From an uncultured Bacilli bacterium (lineage in GTDB: Bacteria > Bacillota_I > Bacilli_A > RF39 > UBA660), in the NCBI GenBank assembly GCA_944332155.1, contig CALVJM010000005.1, forward strand, positions 1 through 32,720: a DNA stretch of 32,720 nt. The letters are read 5' to 3'. The notes beneath the pieces are model-generated. The model saw only the letters and a program-made list of their open reading frames with translations, was not told the DNA's origin and did not search any database. This document shows positions 23,086-30,838 of this stretch, piece by piece (the stretch's first letter is position 1; each line of letters begins with the position of its first letter). A program made the position numbers and the translations under genes.

Positions 23086-24396
23086 TTACCATTCATTAAC
23101 TTCAATCACTTCTGGTTCTTGGTTAAACGCTTCTTTAATTTTCTTAGATAAATACTTTTTATGAACCACAACTTCTAATACACATTCATCAAAATAAGTT
23201 TGATTCATAACCATATATTGTTTAATATCTTTTATCGTGCCCCAACTATTCTCTACTTTCCAACGAATAGGCTTACGATTTACAACATGTACCCCTACAA
23301 AAGTCATTACATGATTTGGGTATATATCATTGAAATCAAATTCATCTGCTTTTGACATCGGAGTAAAATCTAATACTTGTTGATAGTTAAAAATACGGGT
23401 ATCTAAAATCCAATCTTTTCGATACCAATATTTTGCGGTAGGACAAACAAAAGTTACTGGGCATCCATCTTTTAATTGTTTTATCACACACTTTGCAAGA
23501 TCTTTAGGTGTAACGCAAACATACTCTACTTTTGAATGTCCAATAATATTTCCGTGATACTTACGAATATATTTGTGATACAACTTTCTATTATAGCGAG
23601 GAAGATGATAAAGAGAAACATAATCATCTAAATCAATGGTTAAGTATCGTTCTTTAAATTCTAGTGGTGTCATCTTACCACACTGAATCAATTTGTGATC
23701 TTTGTCATAGTATTCTAAATTGAATTCACTTATCGGTTCACCTAAAATCTTTGATAGAAAAATGTAGTTTTCTTCTAACATTTTTTCTTTTTCCTGACGA
23801 ATTTTTTCCATGGAAGCTTTTTCTTTTTTGAATTCAATAATTTTTTTACAATCACTCTTTATTTTCTCTTGAAATAATAAATTTAATTTATTAGAATGTG
23901 AGGAAGAAATAGAATCTTTCATATAAACAGCTGGCATTAATCCATACTTTTTGATTAATTCTCTGGCATATATAAACTGTCCACCTTCTCCAAATGAAAG
24001 TAATTCTTCTTCCTTCAAATACTTAAAATCATACTTCTCACTTGTAATTAAATTTTCATAAACCTTATTACTTTTTTCTAAACGATCAAAGAAAGTTAAA
24101 TAAGCAACAGATAAATCTAGATCTTCTACTTTTACATTCATATTTTGTGCAACATTATATTTAATCATATTAATTGTCGCATAACACCAACAACGACCAC
24201 TATGCTTTTGATCGTATGCTTTGGCTTTTGGTAATTCAATATTAAATATAGGTTGATTTTCTTCAACAATCGAATGATTTAAACATACTTCATCGATTCC
24301 ATTATTGTAAATAGCATTTTCAATAACTTTATTCATAGGATTTTCGTGATATGATTTGTGGAATTTTTCCAATTGTTTTCTTGTAATACTTTTCAT
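23086..24396 (-). CDS. pepC: Aminopeptidase C (bleomycin hydrolase family, C1B cysteine peptidase)
   Basis: The 436-residue cytosolic cysteine peptidase matches the usual length (about 440). The nucleophile Cys69 is in QKHSGRCWCYAT, the catalytic His in YPNHVMTFVGVH, and the catalytic Asn in VENSWGTI. No signal peptide is present. It removes N-terminal residues from peptides taken up or released in the cell, a typical function in host-associated Firmicutes. The ATG at 24396 is preceded by GGGGATG. It has its own promoter. Confidence 0.95.
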   Translation of the reverse strand: MKSITRKQLEKFHKSYHENPMNKVIENAIYNNGIDEVCLNHSIVEENQPIFNIELPKAKAYDQKHSGRCWCYATINMIKYNVAQNMNVKVEDLDLSVAYLTFFDRLEKSNKVYENLITSEKYDFKYLKEEELLSFGEGGQFIYARELIKKYGLMPAVYMKDSISSSHSNKLNLLFQEKIKSDCKKIIEFKKEKASMEKIRQEKEKMLEENYIFLSKILGEPISEFNLEYYDKDHKLIQCGKMTPLEFKERYLTIDLDDYVSLYHLPRYNRKLYHKYIRKYHGNIIGHSKVEYVCVTPKDLAKCVIKQLKDGCPVTFVCPTAKYWYRKDWILDTRIFNYQQVLDFTPMSKADEFDFNDIYPNHVMTFVGVHVVNRKPIRWKVENSWGTIKDIKQYMVMNQTYFDECVLEVVVHKKYLSKKIKEAFNQEPEVIEVNEW

Positions 24397-24420
24397 CTAC
24401 TACATCCCCTTTATGTACCC

Positions 24421-24449
24421 ATAATATCACAACAACCTCCTTTTGTCTA
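24421..24449 (-). promoter_or_regulatory. pepC promoter
   Basis: TAGACA (24449-24444) is spaced 17 bp from TATTAT (24426-24421), with TG one base before the -10 (extended). It lies 25 bp upstream of the ATG. Confidence 0.65.
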
Positions 24450-24495
24450 TTTCAATCATTTTTATAATCTTTATTTTCTAAAACTAGCCATACAT

Positions 24496-24524
24496 TTGAC
24501 AAATCATTCAATCTATATTACAAT
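24496..24524 (+). promoter_or_regulatory. Promoter of the antisense RNA of a type I toxin-antitoxin locus
   Basis: A consensus TTGACA (24496-24501) is spaced 17 bp from TACAAT (24519-24524) on the plus strand. It lacks a protein-coding gene that makes sense downstream and points at the terminator ending near 24637. Confidence 0.75.
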
Positions 24525-24530
24525 GAATAT

Positions 24531-24637
24531 GTCAAGGAAACTTGAATATAATAAAAAGGGAATACTTAACGCTCCAATGTTGAGTACTTGCCCAAAAGAT
24601 GGTAAGCACTTAATCCATGAGATTGAGTGCTGTTTTT
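24531..24637 (+). ncRNA. Candidate antitoxin RNA antisense to the toxin mRNA 3' region
   Basis: The predicted transcript of about 107 nt runs from the promoter at 24496-24524 to a strong terminator at 24605-24638. That terminator has an 11-bp stem AGCACTTAATC/GATTGAGTGCT, loop CATGA, then TTTTT. It runs convergently against the toxin gene and is fully complementary to the 3' untranslated part of the toxin mRNA. This is the convergent arrangement of B. subtilis type I pairs such as TxpA/RatA and BsrG/SR4. Sizes are estimated from promoter and terminator positions. Confidence 0.7.
24553..24593 (-). terminator. Terminator of the toxin mRNA
   Basis: On the minus strand, GGG-CAAGTACTCAAC pairs imperfectly with GTTAAGTATT-CCC around an 8-nt loop, then TTTTTATTAT follows. 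It is located about 60 nt after the toxin stop codon. The left arm can instead pair with the toxin mRNA leader. Confidence 0.65.
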
Positions 24638-24650
24638 CTTATAAAAATTC

Positions 24651-24734
24651 CTATTTTACTAGAGTAAAAAGTAGGCCAATTAGTAAGAAGATAATAACGA
24701 TTAAAGACAGGATCAAAAAATCCTTCTTATACAT
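24651..24734 (-). CDS. Small hydrophobic toxin peptide of a type I toxin-antitoxin system (27 aa)
   Basis: ATG at 24734 is followed by 27 codons ending in TAG at 24653-24651. The peptide begins MYKKDFLILS, continues with an uninterrupted hydrophobic stretch (LIVIIFLLIGLLFTL), and ends VK. This is one transmembrane helix flanked by lysines, as in holin-like and TxpA/BsrG-type toxins. An ideal AGGAGG lies 9 nt upstream. It has a dedicated promoter, a structured leader, and a convergent antisense RNA over its 3' end. Related peptides depolarise or disturb the membrane; that action is inferred here. It is too short for ordinary gene callers. Confidence 0.85.
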   Translation of the reverse strand: MYKKDFLILSLIVIIFLLIGLLFTLVK

Positions 24735-24743
24735 AACTATCAG

Positions 24744-24765
24744 CCTCCTTTCATGTGAAAGTAGG
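24744..24765 (-). promoter_or_regulatory. Hairpin masking the toxin ribosome-binding site
   Basis: In the toxin mRNA leader, CCTACTTTC pairs with GAAAGGAGG around a 4-nt loop (one mismatch), so AGGAGG is buried. Such sequestration is typical of type I toxin mRNAs and would limit translation until the leader is remodelled. Confidence 0.7.
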
Positions 24766-24797
24766 CAAGCACTCAACTGCTAAGTTTCCCTAAATCA

Positions 24798-24826
24798 ATT
24801 ATAATATATTACATGTTTCAAAACAA
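24798..24826 (-). promoter_or_regulatory. Toxin gene promoter
   Basis: TTGTTT (24826-24821) is spaced 17 bp from a consensus TATAAT (24803-24798). Transcription would begin near 24791, giving a leader of about 57 nt. The remaining intergenic stretch up to 24965 shows nothing I can identify. Confidence 0.65.
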
Positions 24827-24965
24827 GTAAATAAACTTAAAGTAATATATTATTATCTTCAATATATTCCCGTCCATGTTACTATGGATATCTCAAGAAA
24901 ACCTTTCATTTCATAAGCAAATGTTTTTCTCTGATTTTGAGATTAAAATCTATATTTTTGCACAC

Positions 24966-24999
24966 AAAAACTAGTTTTCAAATACGAAAACTAGTTTTT
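24966..24999. terminator. Strong intrinsic terminator after the DUF362 gene
   Basis: Perfect 14-bp arms AAAAACTAGTTTTC and GAAAACTAGTTTTT surround a 6-nt loop, with a T-run on both strands. It lies 6 bp from the stop codon of the minus-strand gene. Confidence 0.9.
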
Positions 25000-25005
25000 A
25001 TTTTG

Positions 25006-25890
25006 TTATTGAATTTCAATTAATTCATATTCGCGACTTCCAACACCAAGTTCATTAGCTGCTTCAATCGTATGTACTCCGTGTCTTGATTCAATACGTT
25101 CAATGAGTTTATCTTTCCCTTGATCATTAGATTGATATACAAAATCTAAGCAAGCTTGATCAATTGCAACCGGATCAGTACTAGCAAGAATACCCATATC
25201 TTTCATACATGGTGCGGATGCATGAGCATCACAATCACAGTCTACTGAAATATTTTTCATAACATTAATATAAACAATATTACCTTTGAAATAATTAACA
25301 ACACTAGAAGCGGCATCAGCCATAGATTCTAAGAATTTATCTTGTTCTGGTAAATTATCAAATAATTTTGTTTGATCATCAATAACTCCAGCAGTATGAA
25401 TTAATGTCTTTCCAGCTGAAGAAGCACAACCAATTGATAATTGTTTTAAAGCTCCTCCATATCCTCCCATCGCATGCCCTTTGAAATGAGATAATACTAA
25501 CATAGAGTCATAGTTTTTCATATTTTTACCAACATAATTTTTCTTTAAAATTTTACCATTTGGAATATCAAGTTCCATGTCTGGACCTTCTGCATCCATT
25601 AAATCAAATGGAAAATATTGATCCCAACCATGTTCTTTAATAAGAGCTTGATGTTTTTCTGTAGAATTTCTAGCTCCTTCATAAGCCGTATTACATTCAA
25701 CAACAGTACCATTTACGTGCTCAATCATATCTTTTACAAATTCAGGACGTAAATAGTTTTGATTTCCTTGTTCTCCAGAATGTAATTTGACTGCGACTTT
25801 TCCTGGTAATTTTTTACCTACTGCTTCATATGCCTTAATGATATTCTCAGGTGTAATTTCTTTTATAAAATATACTTTAGCTTTTTCCAT
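25006..25890 (-). CDS. DUF362 domain-containing protein
   Basis: From ATG 25890 (AGAGGG 7 nt upstream) the product is 294 residues. It carries the DUF362 core: VAVKLHSGEQGNQNYLRPEFV, then VVECNTAYEGARNSTEKH, then SHFKGHAMGGYGGALKQLSIG, and a C-terminal ILASTDPVAIDQACLDFV. A Cys-rich patch (VDCDCDAHASAPCMKDMG) could bind a metal or an Fe-S cluster, although there is no ferredoxin domain as in longer members. The biochemical role of the family is not established. The promoter has the 19-bp spacer of MerR-regulated genes, so stress or electrophile response is plausible. Confidence 0.9.
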   Translation of the reverse strand: MEKAKVYFIKEITPENIIKAYEAVGKKLPGKVAVKLHSGEQGNQNYLRPEFVKDMIEHVNGTVVECNTAYEGARNSTEKHQALIKEHGWDQYFPFDLMDAEGPDMELDIPNGKILKKNYVGKNMKNYDSMLVLSHFKGHAMGGYGGALKQLSIGCASSAGKTLIHTAGVIDDQTKLFDNLPEQDKFLESMADAASSVVNYFKGNIVYINVMKNISVDCDCDAHASAPCMKDMGILASTDPVAIDQACLDFVYQSNDQGKDKLIERIESRHGVHTIEAANELGVGSREYELIEIQ

Positions 25891-25914
25891 GTTATACCCT
25901 CTTTCTATATTAAT

Positions 25915-25945
25915 AGTATACACCCTAAAGTAAACTCTAAGTCAA
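25915..25945 (-). promoter_or_regulatory. MerR-type promoter (19-bp spacer) of the DUF362 gene
   Basis: TTGACT (25945-25940) and TATACT (25920-25915) are separated by 19 bp. The spacer holds an imperfect dyad, CTTAGAGT and ACTTTAGG. This is the layout of promoters activated by MerR-family regulators, notably the AdhR/NmlR type (CTTGACTTnGAGT...). No merR gene is present in the window. Confidence 0.75.
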
Positions 25946-25948
25946 GAA

Positions 25949-25970
25949 AAAAATAGGATTTCTCCTATTT
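25949..25970 (-). terminator. Intrinsic terminator after the HD-domain gene
   Basis: The 9-bp stem AAAATAGGA/TCCTATTTT has a 4-nt loop followed by a T-run on the minus strand. It overlaps the stop codon of the HD gene and lies next to the -35 of the DUF362 promoter. Confidence 0.8.
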
Positions 25971-26480
25971 TATGGTATTTAATAAAACGATTAATAGTAA
26001 ATTTGTTATATAACTTAATTTATAACTAAATTTCTTACTAAATTCATTTACACTAAGACCAGTGTCTACTAAGTTTACAATCCAACTTTCAACATACTTT
26101 GGAATGCGATAATCCATAGGAAACATATGACATTTGATAATGTCTTCTTGTTTGGCATTTAATGTAAAATATTTTTTTGAGTTTTCTACTGCATCCGATG
26201 GGTGCTTAGTAGTAAACAATAAAACTTTATCTTTCATTTTATTATAATCAACTGTTCTCTCTGAAAAGAAATCATGTAATAATCCTGCACGAGCTACATC
26301 AATATAGTCAACATGTAAGGCTTTCGCAATCTTATAAGAATAGTAAGATACTTTAATACAATGATCTAAACGATTATTGTCGTGATGACGAATATGTTTC
26401 ATATCATCAAATGCTTTTGTATCTAAAATATCTTTCACTATCGATATATATTGTGCGTCTTTCTCAAACGTTTTTTCCAC
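25965..26480 (-). CDS. HD-domain phosphohydrolase-like protein
   Basis: The 171-residue protein has the HD-superfamily pattern: His in NNRLDHCIKVSYYSYKIAKAL, the HD pair in RAGLLHDFF, a later His in IKCHMFP, and Asp in VNLVDTGLS. These residues bind metal in phosphohydrolases acting on nucleotides. The substrate is unknown. GTG 26480 is the start, with GGGGTG 7 nt upstream. The C-terminus is hydrophobic (YITNLLLIVLL), which may be a membrane-associating helix. Confidence 0.82.
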   Translation of the reverse strand: MEKTFEKDAQYISIVKDILDTKAFDDMKHIRHHDNNRLDHCIKVSYYSYKIAKALHVDYIDVARAGLLHDFFSERTVDYNKMKDKVLLFTTKHPSDAVENSKKYFTLNAKQEDIIKCHMFPMDYRIPKYVESWIVNLVDTGLSVNEFSKKFSYKLSYITNLLLIVLLNTIK

Positions 26481-26555
26481 CTTTTTTCACCCCGACTATT
26501 ACATTATACCACATTTTTTAAAAAATGCGAATTTAATTTATCTAGATTTACAAAT

Positions 26556-27596
26556 TTATTGTTCTGCAATAGTAGTAGATCCCTTAATAGGTTGAATCTG
26601 AATCCAGGTATTTCCATCGTTTACTTTAAGTTCTGTTCCATCTAAATAAGCATATTTTGTTTTTCCACTACGACTATCTTTGGTCCAAGTAATAGGTACA
26701 GCATAACCATTCGTTATATAATAACCATTTCCTGTACCAATATTTTCTAAATCTTGACGTCCTTCAGAGTCAAATGAATAGTTATTTATTTGTTCAATAA
26801 TAACATTCTTAGCTGTGTAAGTTTCTCCCGTTACACGATCTTTATGAGCTACATTATTCATCGATCTTAAATATACTTTGTTTTCACTATCATAATAATA
26901 ACCAGTTGTGTGATAGTTTGAATACACGATATCAATATTATTCGCAATCATAGCGTCTTCTCTAGTACTTAAATCAATATTCTTTTCACTATAGTCTAGC
27001 AATAACCAATCATCGCTCTCTGTAGAATATCCCATTGTTTTAGCTTGTGCCTCTAAATTCTCCATACTCGTGTAAACATTGTGTGGTGCAGCGATAGCAG
27101 TATCTCGCCAATATGCCTTACTTGCATTAGTAATACCGTTCATATTATTGATTCCTAAACTAGAAATATCATTTTTAGCACGATCACTCCATCCATAATG
27201 AGCATATATCGCATCATTCTCCATCGCATAGTCTAGGAAATAATGTCTTGATGAACGAACTGGACCAATTAATTCAGTATCTTGATCTTTAAAAATAGCC
27301 ATGATTCTCGTAAGTCCACCTTCTACGATAATCTCATAATTCAAGTAAGAATCTTGAAGTCCTGCATGACGAGCTGTATCGTGATTATCAATCATCACCG
27401 CATATGGTCTTGTAGTACTGTTGATATCTACTATTTTAATAGCTGATTCTGATTTTAGATTAATGTTTTTCTTTAATTTGTCTTGTACTGCAGCCGGTGT
27501 TATGAAATAGTAAATCCAAGCTCCCGCAACAAGAATTACGAGAATTCCCAATAAGATTTTCCATCCCTTTTTCTTATGTTTCTTCCTTCTTGCCAT
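26556..27596 (-). CDS. YerB-like DUF3048 membrane-anchored protein
   Basis: From ATG 27596 (AGAGGTG upstream) the product is 346 residues: a basic N-terminus, a membrane anchor at about 12-32, then the exported DUF3048 domain. Recognisable blocks are RPYAVMIDNHDTARHAGL, EIIVEGGLTRIMAIF, IGPVRSSRHYFLDYA and AHYGWSD. The C-terminal subdomain has GNGYYITNGYAVPITWTKDSRSG and a final NDGNTWIQIQP. B. subtilis YerB has the same domain as a lipoprotein; here there is no lipobox Cys, so anchoring is by the helix. Function is uncertain, possibly in the cell envelope. Confidence 0.88.
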   Translation of the reverse strand: MARRKKHKKKGWKILLGILVILVAGAWIYYFITPAAVQDKLKKNINLKSESAIKIVDINSTTRPYAVMIDNHDTARHAGLQDSYLNYEIIVEGGLTRIMAIFKDQDTELIGPVRSSRHYFLDYAMENDAIYAHYGWSDRAKNDISSLGINNMNGITNASKAYWRDTAIAAPHNVYTSMENLEAQAKTMGYSTESDDWLLLDYSEKNIDLSTREDAMIANNIDIVYSNYHTTGYYYDSENKVYLRSMNNVAHKDRVTGETYTAKNVIIEQINNYSFDSEGRQDLENIGTGNGYYITNGYAVPITWTKDSRSGKTKYAYLDGTELKVNDGNTWIQIQPIKGSTTIAEQ

Positions 27597-27712
27597 AAAC
27601 AACACCTCTTCTATCTTCATTCTATCACAAAGATATTAAAAATATGAGTAATTTCCACTATTCTATTTGTCAACATATGTCAAGGTTATTATTTAATAAT
27701 TCATTTTATAGA

Positions 27713-27745
27713 CAAAAAAGATGATAAACATCTGTTTATCATCAT
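27713..27745 (-). terminator. Intrinsic terminator after the small secreted protein gene
   Basis: The 11-bp perfect stem GATGATAAACA/TGTTTATCATC is followed by a T-run on the minus strand, just beyond the stop codon. Confidence 0.9.
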
Positions 27746-28257
27746 TAGGAAGTCTTTTGAACATAATTTAGTTTTAAAACAAGGGTTTTGTTTGTACTTG
27801 GTATTTCTGTCGCACTACTATCCCATAAAACTTGTACTTGGAATGTTTGTGTTTGACCATGAATTAATGAATCATTTTCATCAATTCCTGAGATAGAATA
27901 TTTGATATCTAACGGAGTAGATGAATTTGCTTCCTCAATTCCTTCAATACTCTGTAAAACAGCATCAATCGTTCCTTGGTTCTCAACTGTAAAATTATAA
28001 ACTGCACTAGAACCTGGTGCTTTTAAATCTACGGTAAAACTTACTGTTGTCGTTCCTAATCCTTCTTTGGATATGGTTTGAGCTCCGTTCATACTTGATT
28101 CTTCCATTTTAGTGATGGCAATTCCAAAGTCTCCTGAAATACTAGATGTTCCATTAATATTTAACACTTGTTGTAATGTTGCATATCCTACAACCAATCC
28201 AAGAACAACTGCCGATAAAGTCCCGATAATAATTCTTTGATTTCTTCTTGATTTCAT
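27745..28257 (-). CDS. Small exported beta-sandwich-like protein, CalY/TasA-like in layout
   Basis: The 170-residue protein has a basic N-terminus and a hydrophobic signal (IIIGTLSAVVLGLVVGYATL). QQVLNINGTSSISGDFGI follows, a pattern (GYAxLxxxLxINGT) common in exported proteins of gut Bacilli related to the SipW-processed CalY/TasA group. The rest is rich in beta strands and Ser/Thr, with FTVENQGTIDAVLQSIEG typical of Ig-like sandwiches. No Cys and no sorting motif are seen. A structural surface or matrix role is an inference. Confidence 0.65.
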   Translation of the reverse strand: MKSRRNQRIIIGTLSAVVLGLVVGYATLQQVLNINGTSSISGDFGIAITKMEESSMNGAQTISKEGLGTTTVSFTVDLKAPGSSAVYNFTVENQGTIDAVLQSIEGIEEANSSTPLDIKYSISGIDENDSLIHGQTQTFQVQVLWDSSATEIPSTNKTLVLKLNYVQKTS

Positions 28258-28333
28258 ACTTTCACCATTTTTATTTTACCTTTCTCTATCCATTGTAGCA
28301 TAATTGTCAATAACATTTTGTAATTTCTAACAT

Positions 28334-30508
28334 CTATGGGCTTGCAGTAGCTGGTTCTTGGGTTTCGGCTAATCCATACTTTTCAGACAACGTGATTTTT
28401 ATAGCTGTATTTCCACCCTTGGCTGTACCACCAGGTATACTTTGACTAGTGACATACCCATATCCTTCTTCTTCATAAGATAAACCTAAAAATTCTATCA
28501 TACGTACCGCATCATTTCGAGACCAACCAGTCATATCTGGAATAGTGGGATTTACATCATTGGTAACTAAATAAACAGTATCTGAAGATAATACTTTATC
28601 TCCTTTACTTGGATATTGTTTAATAATCTTATCACCATTTCCAACAATCACTTGTTTAACTCCCATGGTATCTAATTCTGCTTTGGCATCATTTAATGTT
28701 TTATTAATATAATTACTCATCGTATATTCATTAATTGTCGTAGGGCTTATAACTTCCGAAAACATATTACGATATTTAGCAATACTTTGCATCACTTCTT
28801 TTGATGCTTCCGCTAATCCATTAGAAGTTCCCCATGTTGGTTTTCGCATAGCAGCATAAATAATAATTTCTGGATCATCTTTAGGATAAAGACCTGTAAA
28901 AGAGAATATATAGTCATTCTTACCTGACAACCATTCCCCTGTCTCAGTATCATAAATCTGTGCGGTACCAGTTTTACCAATAATATCAAAGCCATCTATT
29001 TTATACATATAACCTGTACTACCAGGATCTGTTCCATGAATTACATTATACATTAAATCTTTCATTTTATTAATTGTAGTTGTACTTACAATTTGTTCAC
29101 TTTTTTTCGTTTTACTTTTATATGTTACTTCCCCACTATTAGGATCTACGATGCGATCAATAATATGTGGTTTTAACATACGTCCATTATTCGCAATCAT
29201 TGTAAGGGCTTGTAATTGTTGAATCGCTGTCGTCGTAATTCCTTGACCAAAACCGGCGGTAGCTACTTCAATTGGATAATTAAACTTTATATCTCCATCT
29301 TGTTCACGAGAAAGTTCAATTCCAGTAGTTTTTCCAAAACCATATTTGGTTAAACAATCTTTAAGATCTTTTTTAGATAAGTAACGATCTAATAAATTAG
29401 CTATACCAACATTACTAGAATATTCATAACCCTTATCATAAGTAATCGTTCCCCATCCGGTTCTATTCCAATCATATACCGTATCTTCACCTATTTTAAA
29501 GTTACCAGATAAATAAGTATCATCGCCTTTATAGGTTCCCTTTTCCATCGCACACATATAAGTAAAAGTTTTCATAGTAGATCCAGGTTCGTATACATAA
29601 GACACTAATGGGTTCTCGTAATTCGTTATATCACGTACATTCGGATCAAACGATGGTGTAGAGGCAGTACCTAGGATATCACCAGTTTTGGCATCCATAA
29701 CATGAATCATCATCCATTCTGGTTGATATTCCGCTTCTACTTCTTTAACCGCACTTTCTAGAAAACGTTGAATATTAGAATCAATAGTTAAATAAATATC
29801 ACTTCCATCTTCGGCATCAATACGATATTCTTTAGTATCAGGAATTTTATAACCAAAACGATCACGTTGGTATTCTAAACGACCATTTTTACCTTTTAAT
29901 AAATTGTTATACTTTAATTCGATTCCTAACTCTCCTTCGATTTCACCTTGATCATTCTCTTTGGCATATCCTAGGACATAAGACGCAAAGTTCCCATTAG
30001 GATAATAACGTTTTTGATCTTCGAGAAAATCAATACCAGGCAAGTTAAGAGCCTCTATTTCTTCTTTCTTAAGCTCAGTAATCCCTCTTCCCCCAGGTCC
30101 AAGTTCTACTTGGTAACTATCTTTTGTTAATAACTGCAATAAATCTTCTACACTCATATTTAAAACTGGTGACAATTTTTCCGCTGTCATTTGAGGATCA
30201 GTTACATGAAGTGGTGTCTTTGAGTTTTTACTACGACTTTCACTTAAATAAGCAACAACAGTATATGAAGACACATTAAGTGCAAGAGCATTACCATCTT
30301 TATCATAAATTGTTCCACGATTCGCATATAATGTTTGTTTTATCGTATTACGATTTTTAGCAAACGCATCCATATTGATTCCTAAAATATTTGGCGATAA
30401 AGATAAATAAGCAAAAACAACGTACAAAAAAACAATGACTAAAAAGAAAAACGCAAAGACAACCTGAGGAAATTTCCAAGTTTTTAAACGATCTACCTTT
30501 TTTTTCAT
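28334..30508 (-). CDS. pbpB: Class B penicillin-binding protein with C-terminal PASTA region (division transpeptidase)
   Basis: From ATG 30508 (AGGTGG 8 nt upstream, preferred to GTG 30520) the product is 724 residues. It has an N-terminal membrane helix (VVFAFFFLVIVFLYVVFAY) and a pedestal domain with NRGTIYDKDGNALA. The transpeptidase domain has the active-site EPGSTMKTF (Ser about 309), SSNVG (about 364) and GKTGTAQ (about 510). The C-terminal 110 residues form one or two PASTA-like repeats (IPDMTGWSRNDAVRMIEFLG). It crosslinks septal peptidoglycan as FtsI/PBP2B. It follows ftsL by 21 bp, in the conserved mraZ-rsmH-ftsL-pbpB order. Confidence 0.94.
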   Translation of the reverse strand: MKKKVDRLKTWKFPQVVFAFFFLVIVFLYVVFAYLSLSPNILGINMDAFAKNRNTIKQTLYANRGTIYDKDGNALALNVSSYTVVAYLSESRSKNSKTPLHVTDPQMTAEKLSPVLNMSVEDLLQLLTKDSYQVELGPGGRGITELKKEEIEALNLPGIDFLEDQKRYYPNGNFASYVLGYAKENDQGEIEGELGIELKYNNLLKGKNGRLEYQRDRFGYKIPDTKEYRIDAEDGSDIYLTIDSNIQRFLESAVKEVEAEYQPEWMMIHVMDAKTGDILGTASTPSFDPNVRDITNYENPLVSYVYEPGSTMKTFTYMCAMEKGTYKGDDTYLSGNFKIGEDTVYDWNRTGWGTITYDKGYEYSSNVGIANLLDRYLSKKDLKDCLTKYGFGKTTGIELSREQDGDIKFNYPIEVATAGFGQGITTTAIQQLQALTMIANNGRMLKPHIIDRIVDPNSGEVTYKSKTKKSEQIVSTTTINKMKDLMYNVIHGTDPGSTGYMYKIDGFDIIGKTGTAQIYDTETGEWLSGKNDYIFSFTGLYPKDDPEIIIYAAMRKPTWGTSNGLAEASKEVMQSIAKYRNMFSEVISPTTINEYTMSNYINKTLNDAKAELDTMGVKQVIVGNGDKIIKQYPSKGDKVLSSDTVYLVTNDVNPTIPDMTGWSRNDAVRMIEFLGLSYEEEGYGYVTSQSIPGGTAKGGNTAIKITLSEKYGLAETQEPATASP

Positions 30509-30529
30509 TGTTTCATCCACCTACTTTAG

Positions 30530-30826
30530 CTATTGATTAATAACGACGATATTATCATTATTATACGCTAATCCCATGTCGTTGACAATATCTTTTACTT
30601 TATCAAAAGATGTAAGTTCATTTACTTTCATCGTTAAACTTTCATTTTTCTTTGTTTGATCATTAATATCCGATTTTAACTTTTCGACTTGTAAGTTAAG
30701 GCTTCCAGCATTGGCCCCACAAAAAATTTGCACGATTAAAGTTAAAGCAAGAGAAGTTGCACCTAAAAAATATAACATTTTTTCGCCTTTTGTAATTCTA
30801 ACTCTTCTTCTTTTAACTTTTCTCAT
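30530..30826 (-). CDS. ftsL: Cell division protein FtsL-like
   Basis: The 98-residue bitopic membrane protein has a basic cytoplasmic N-terminus (RKVKRRRVRITKGEK), one transmembrane helix (about 17-38) and an extracellular coiled-coil (LNLQVEKLKSDINDQTKKNE). A final segment (DIVNDMGLAYNNDNIVVI) is typical of FtsL/DivIC. Its position between rsmH and the division transpeptidase identifies it. It would form the FtsL/DivIC complex at the septum. The stop is TAG. Confidence 0.88.
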   Translation of the reverse strand: MRKVKRRRVRITKGEKMLYFLGATSLALTLIVQIFCGANAGSLNLQVEKLKSDINDQTKKNESLTMKVNELTSFDKVKDIVNDMGLAYNNDNIVVINQ

Positions 30827-30838
30827 GATTATCTCTCC

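Noticed and set aside
24358-24783. A 141-residue plus-strand open frame across the toxin locus
   Set aside because: It starts inside pepC on the other strand, crosses two terminators and has no ribosome site; the small-RNA and toxin reading explains the region better.
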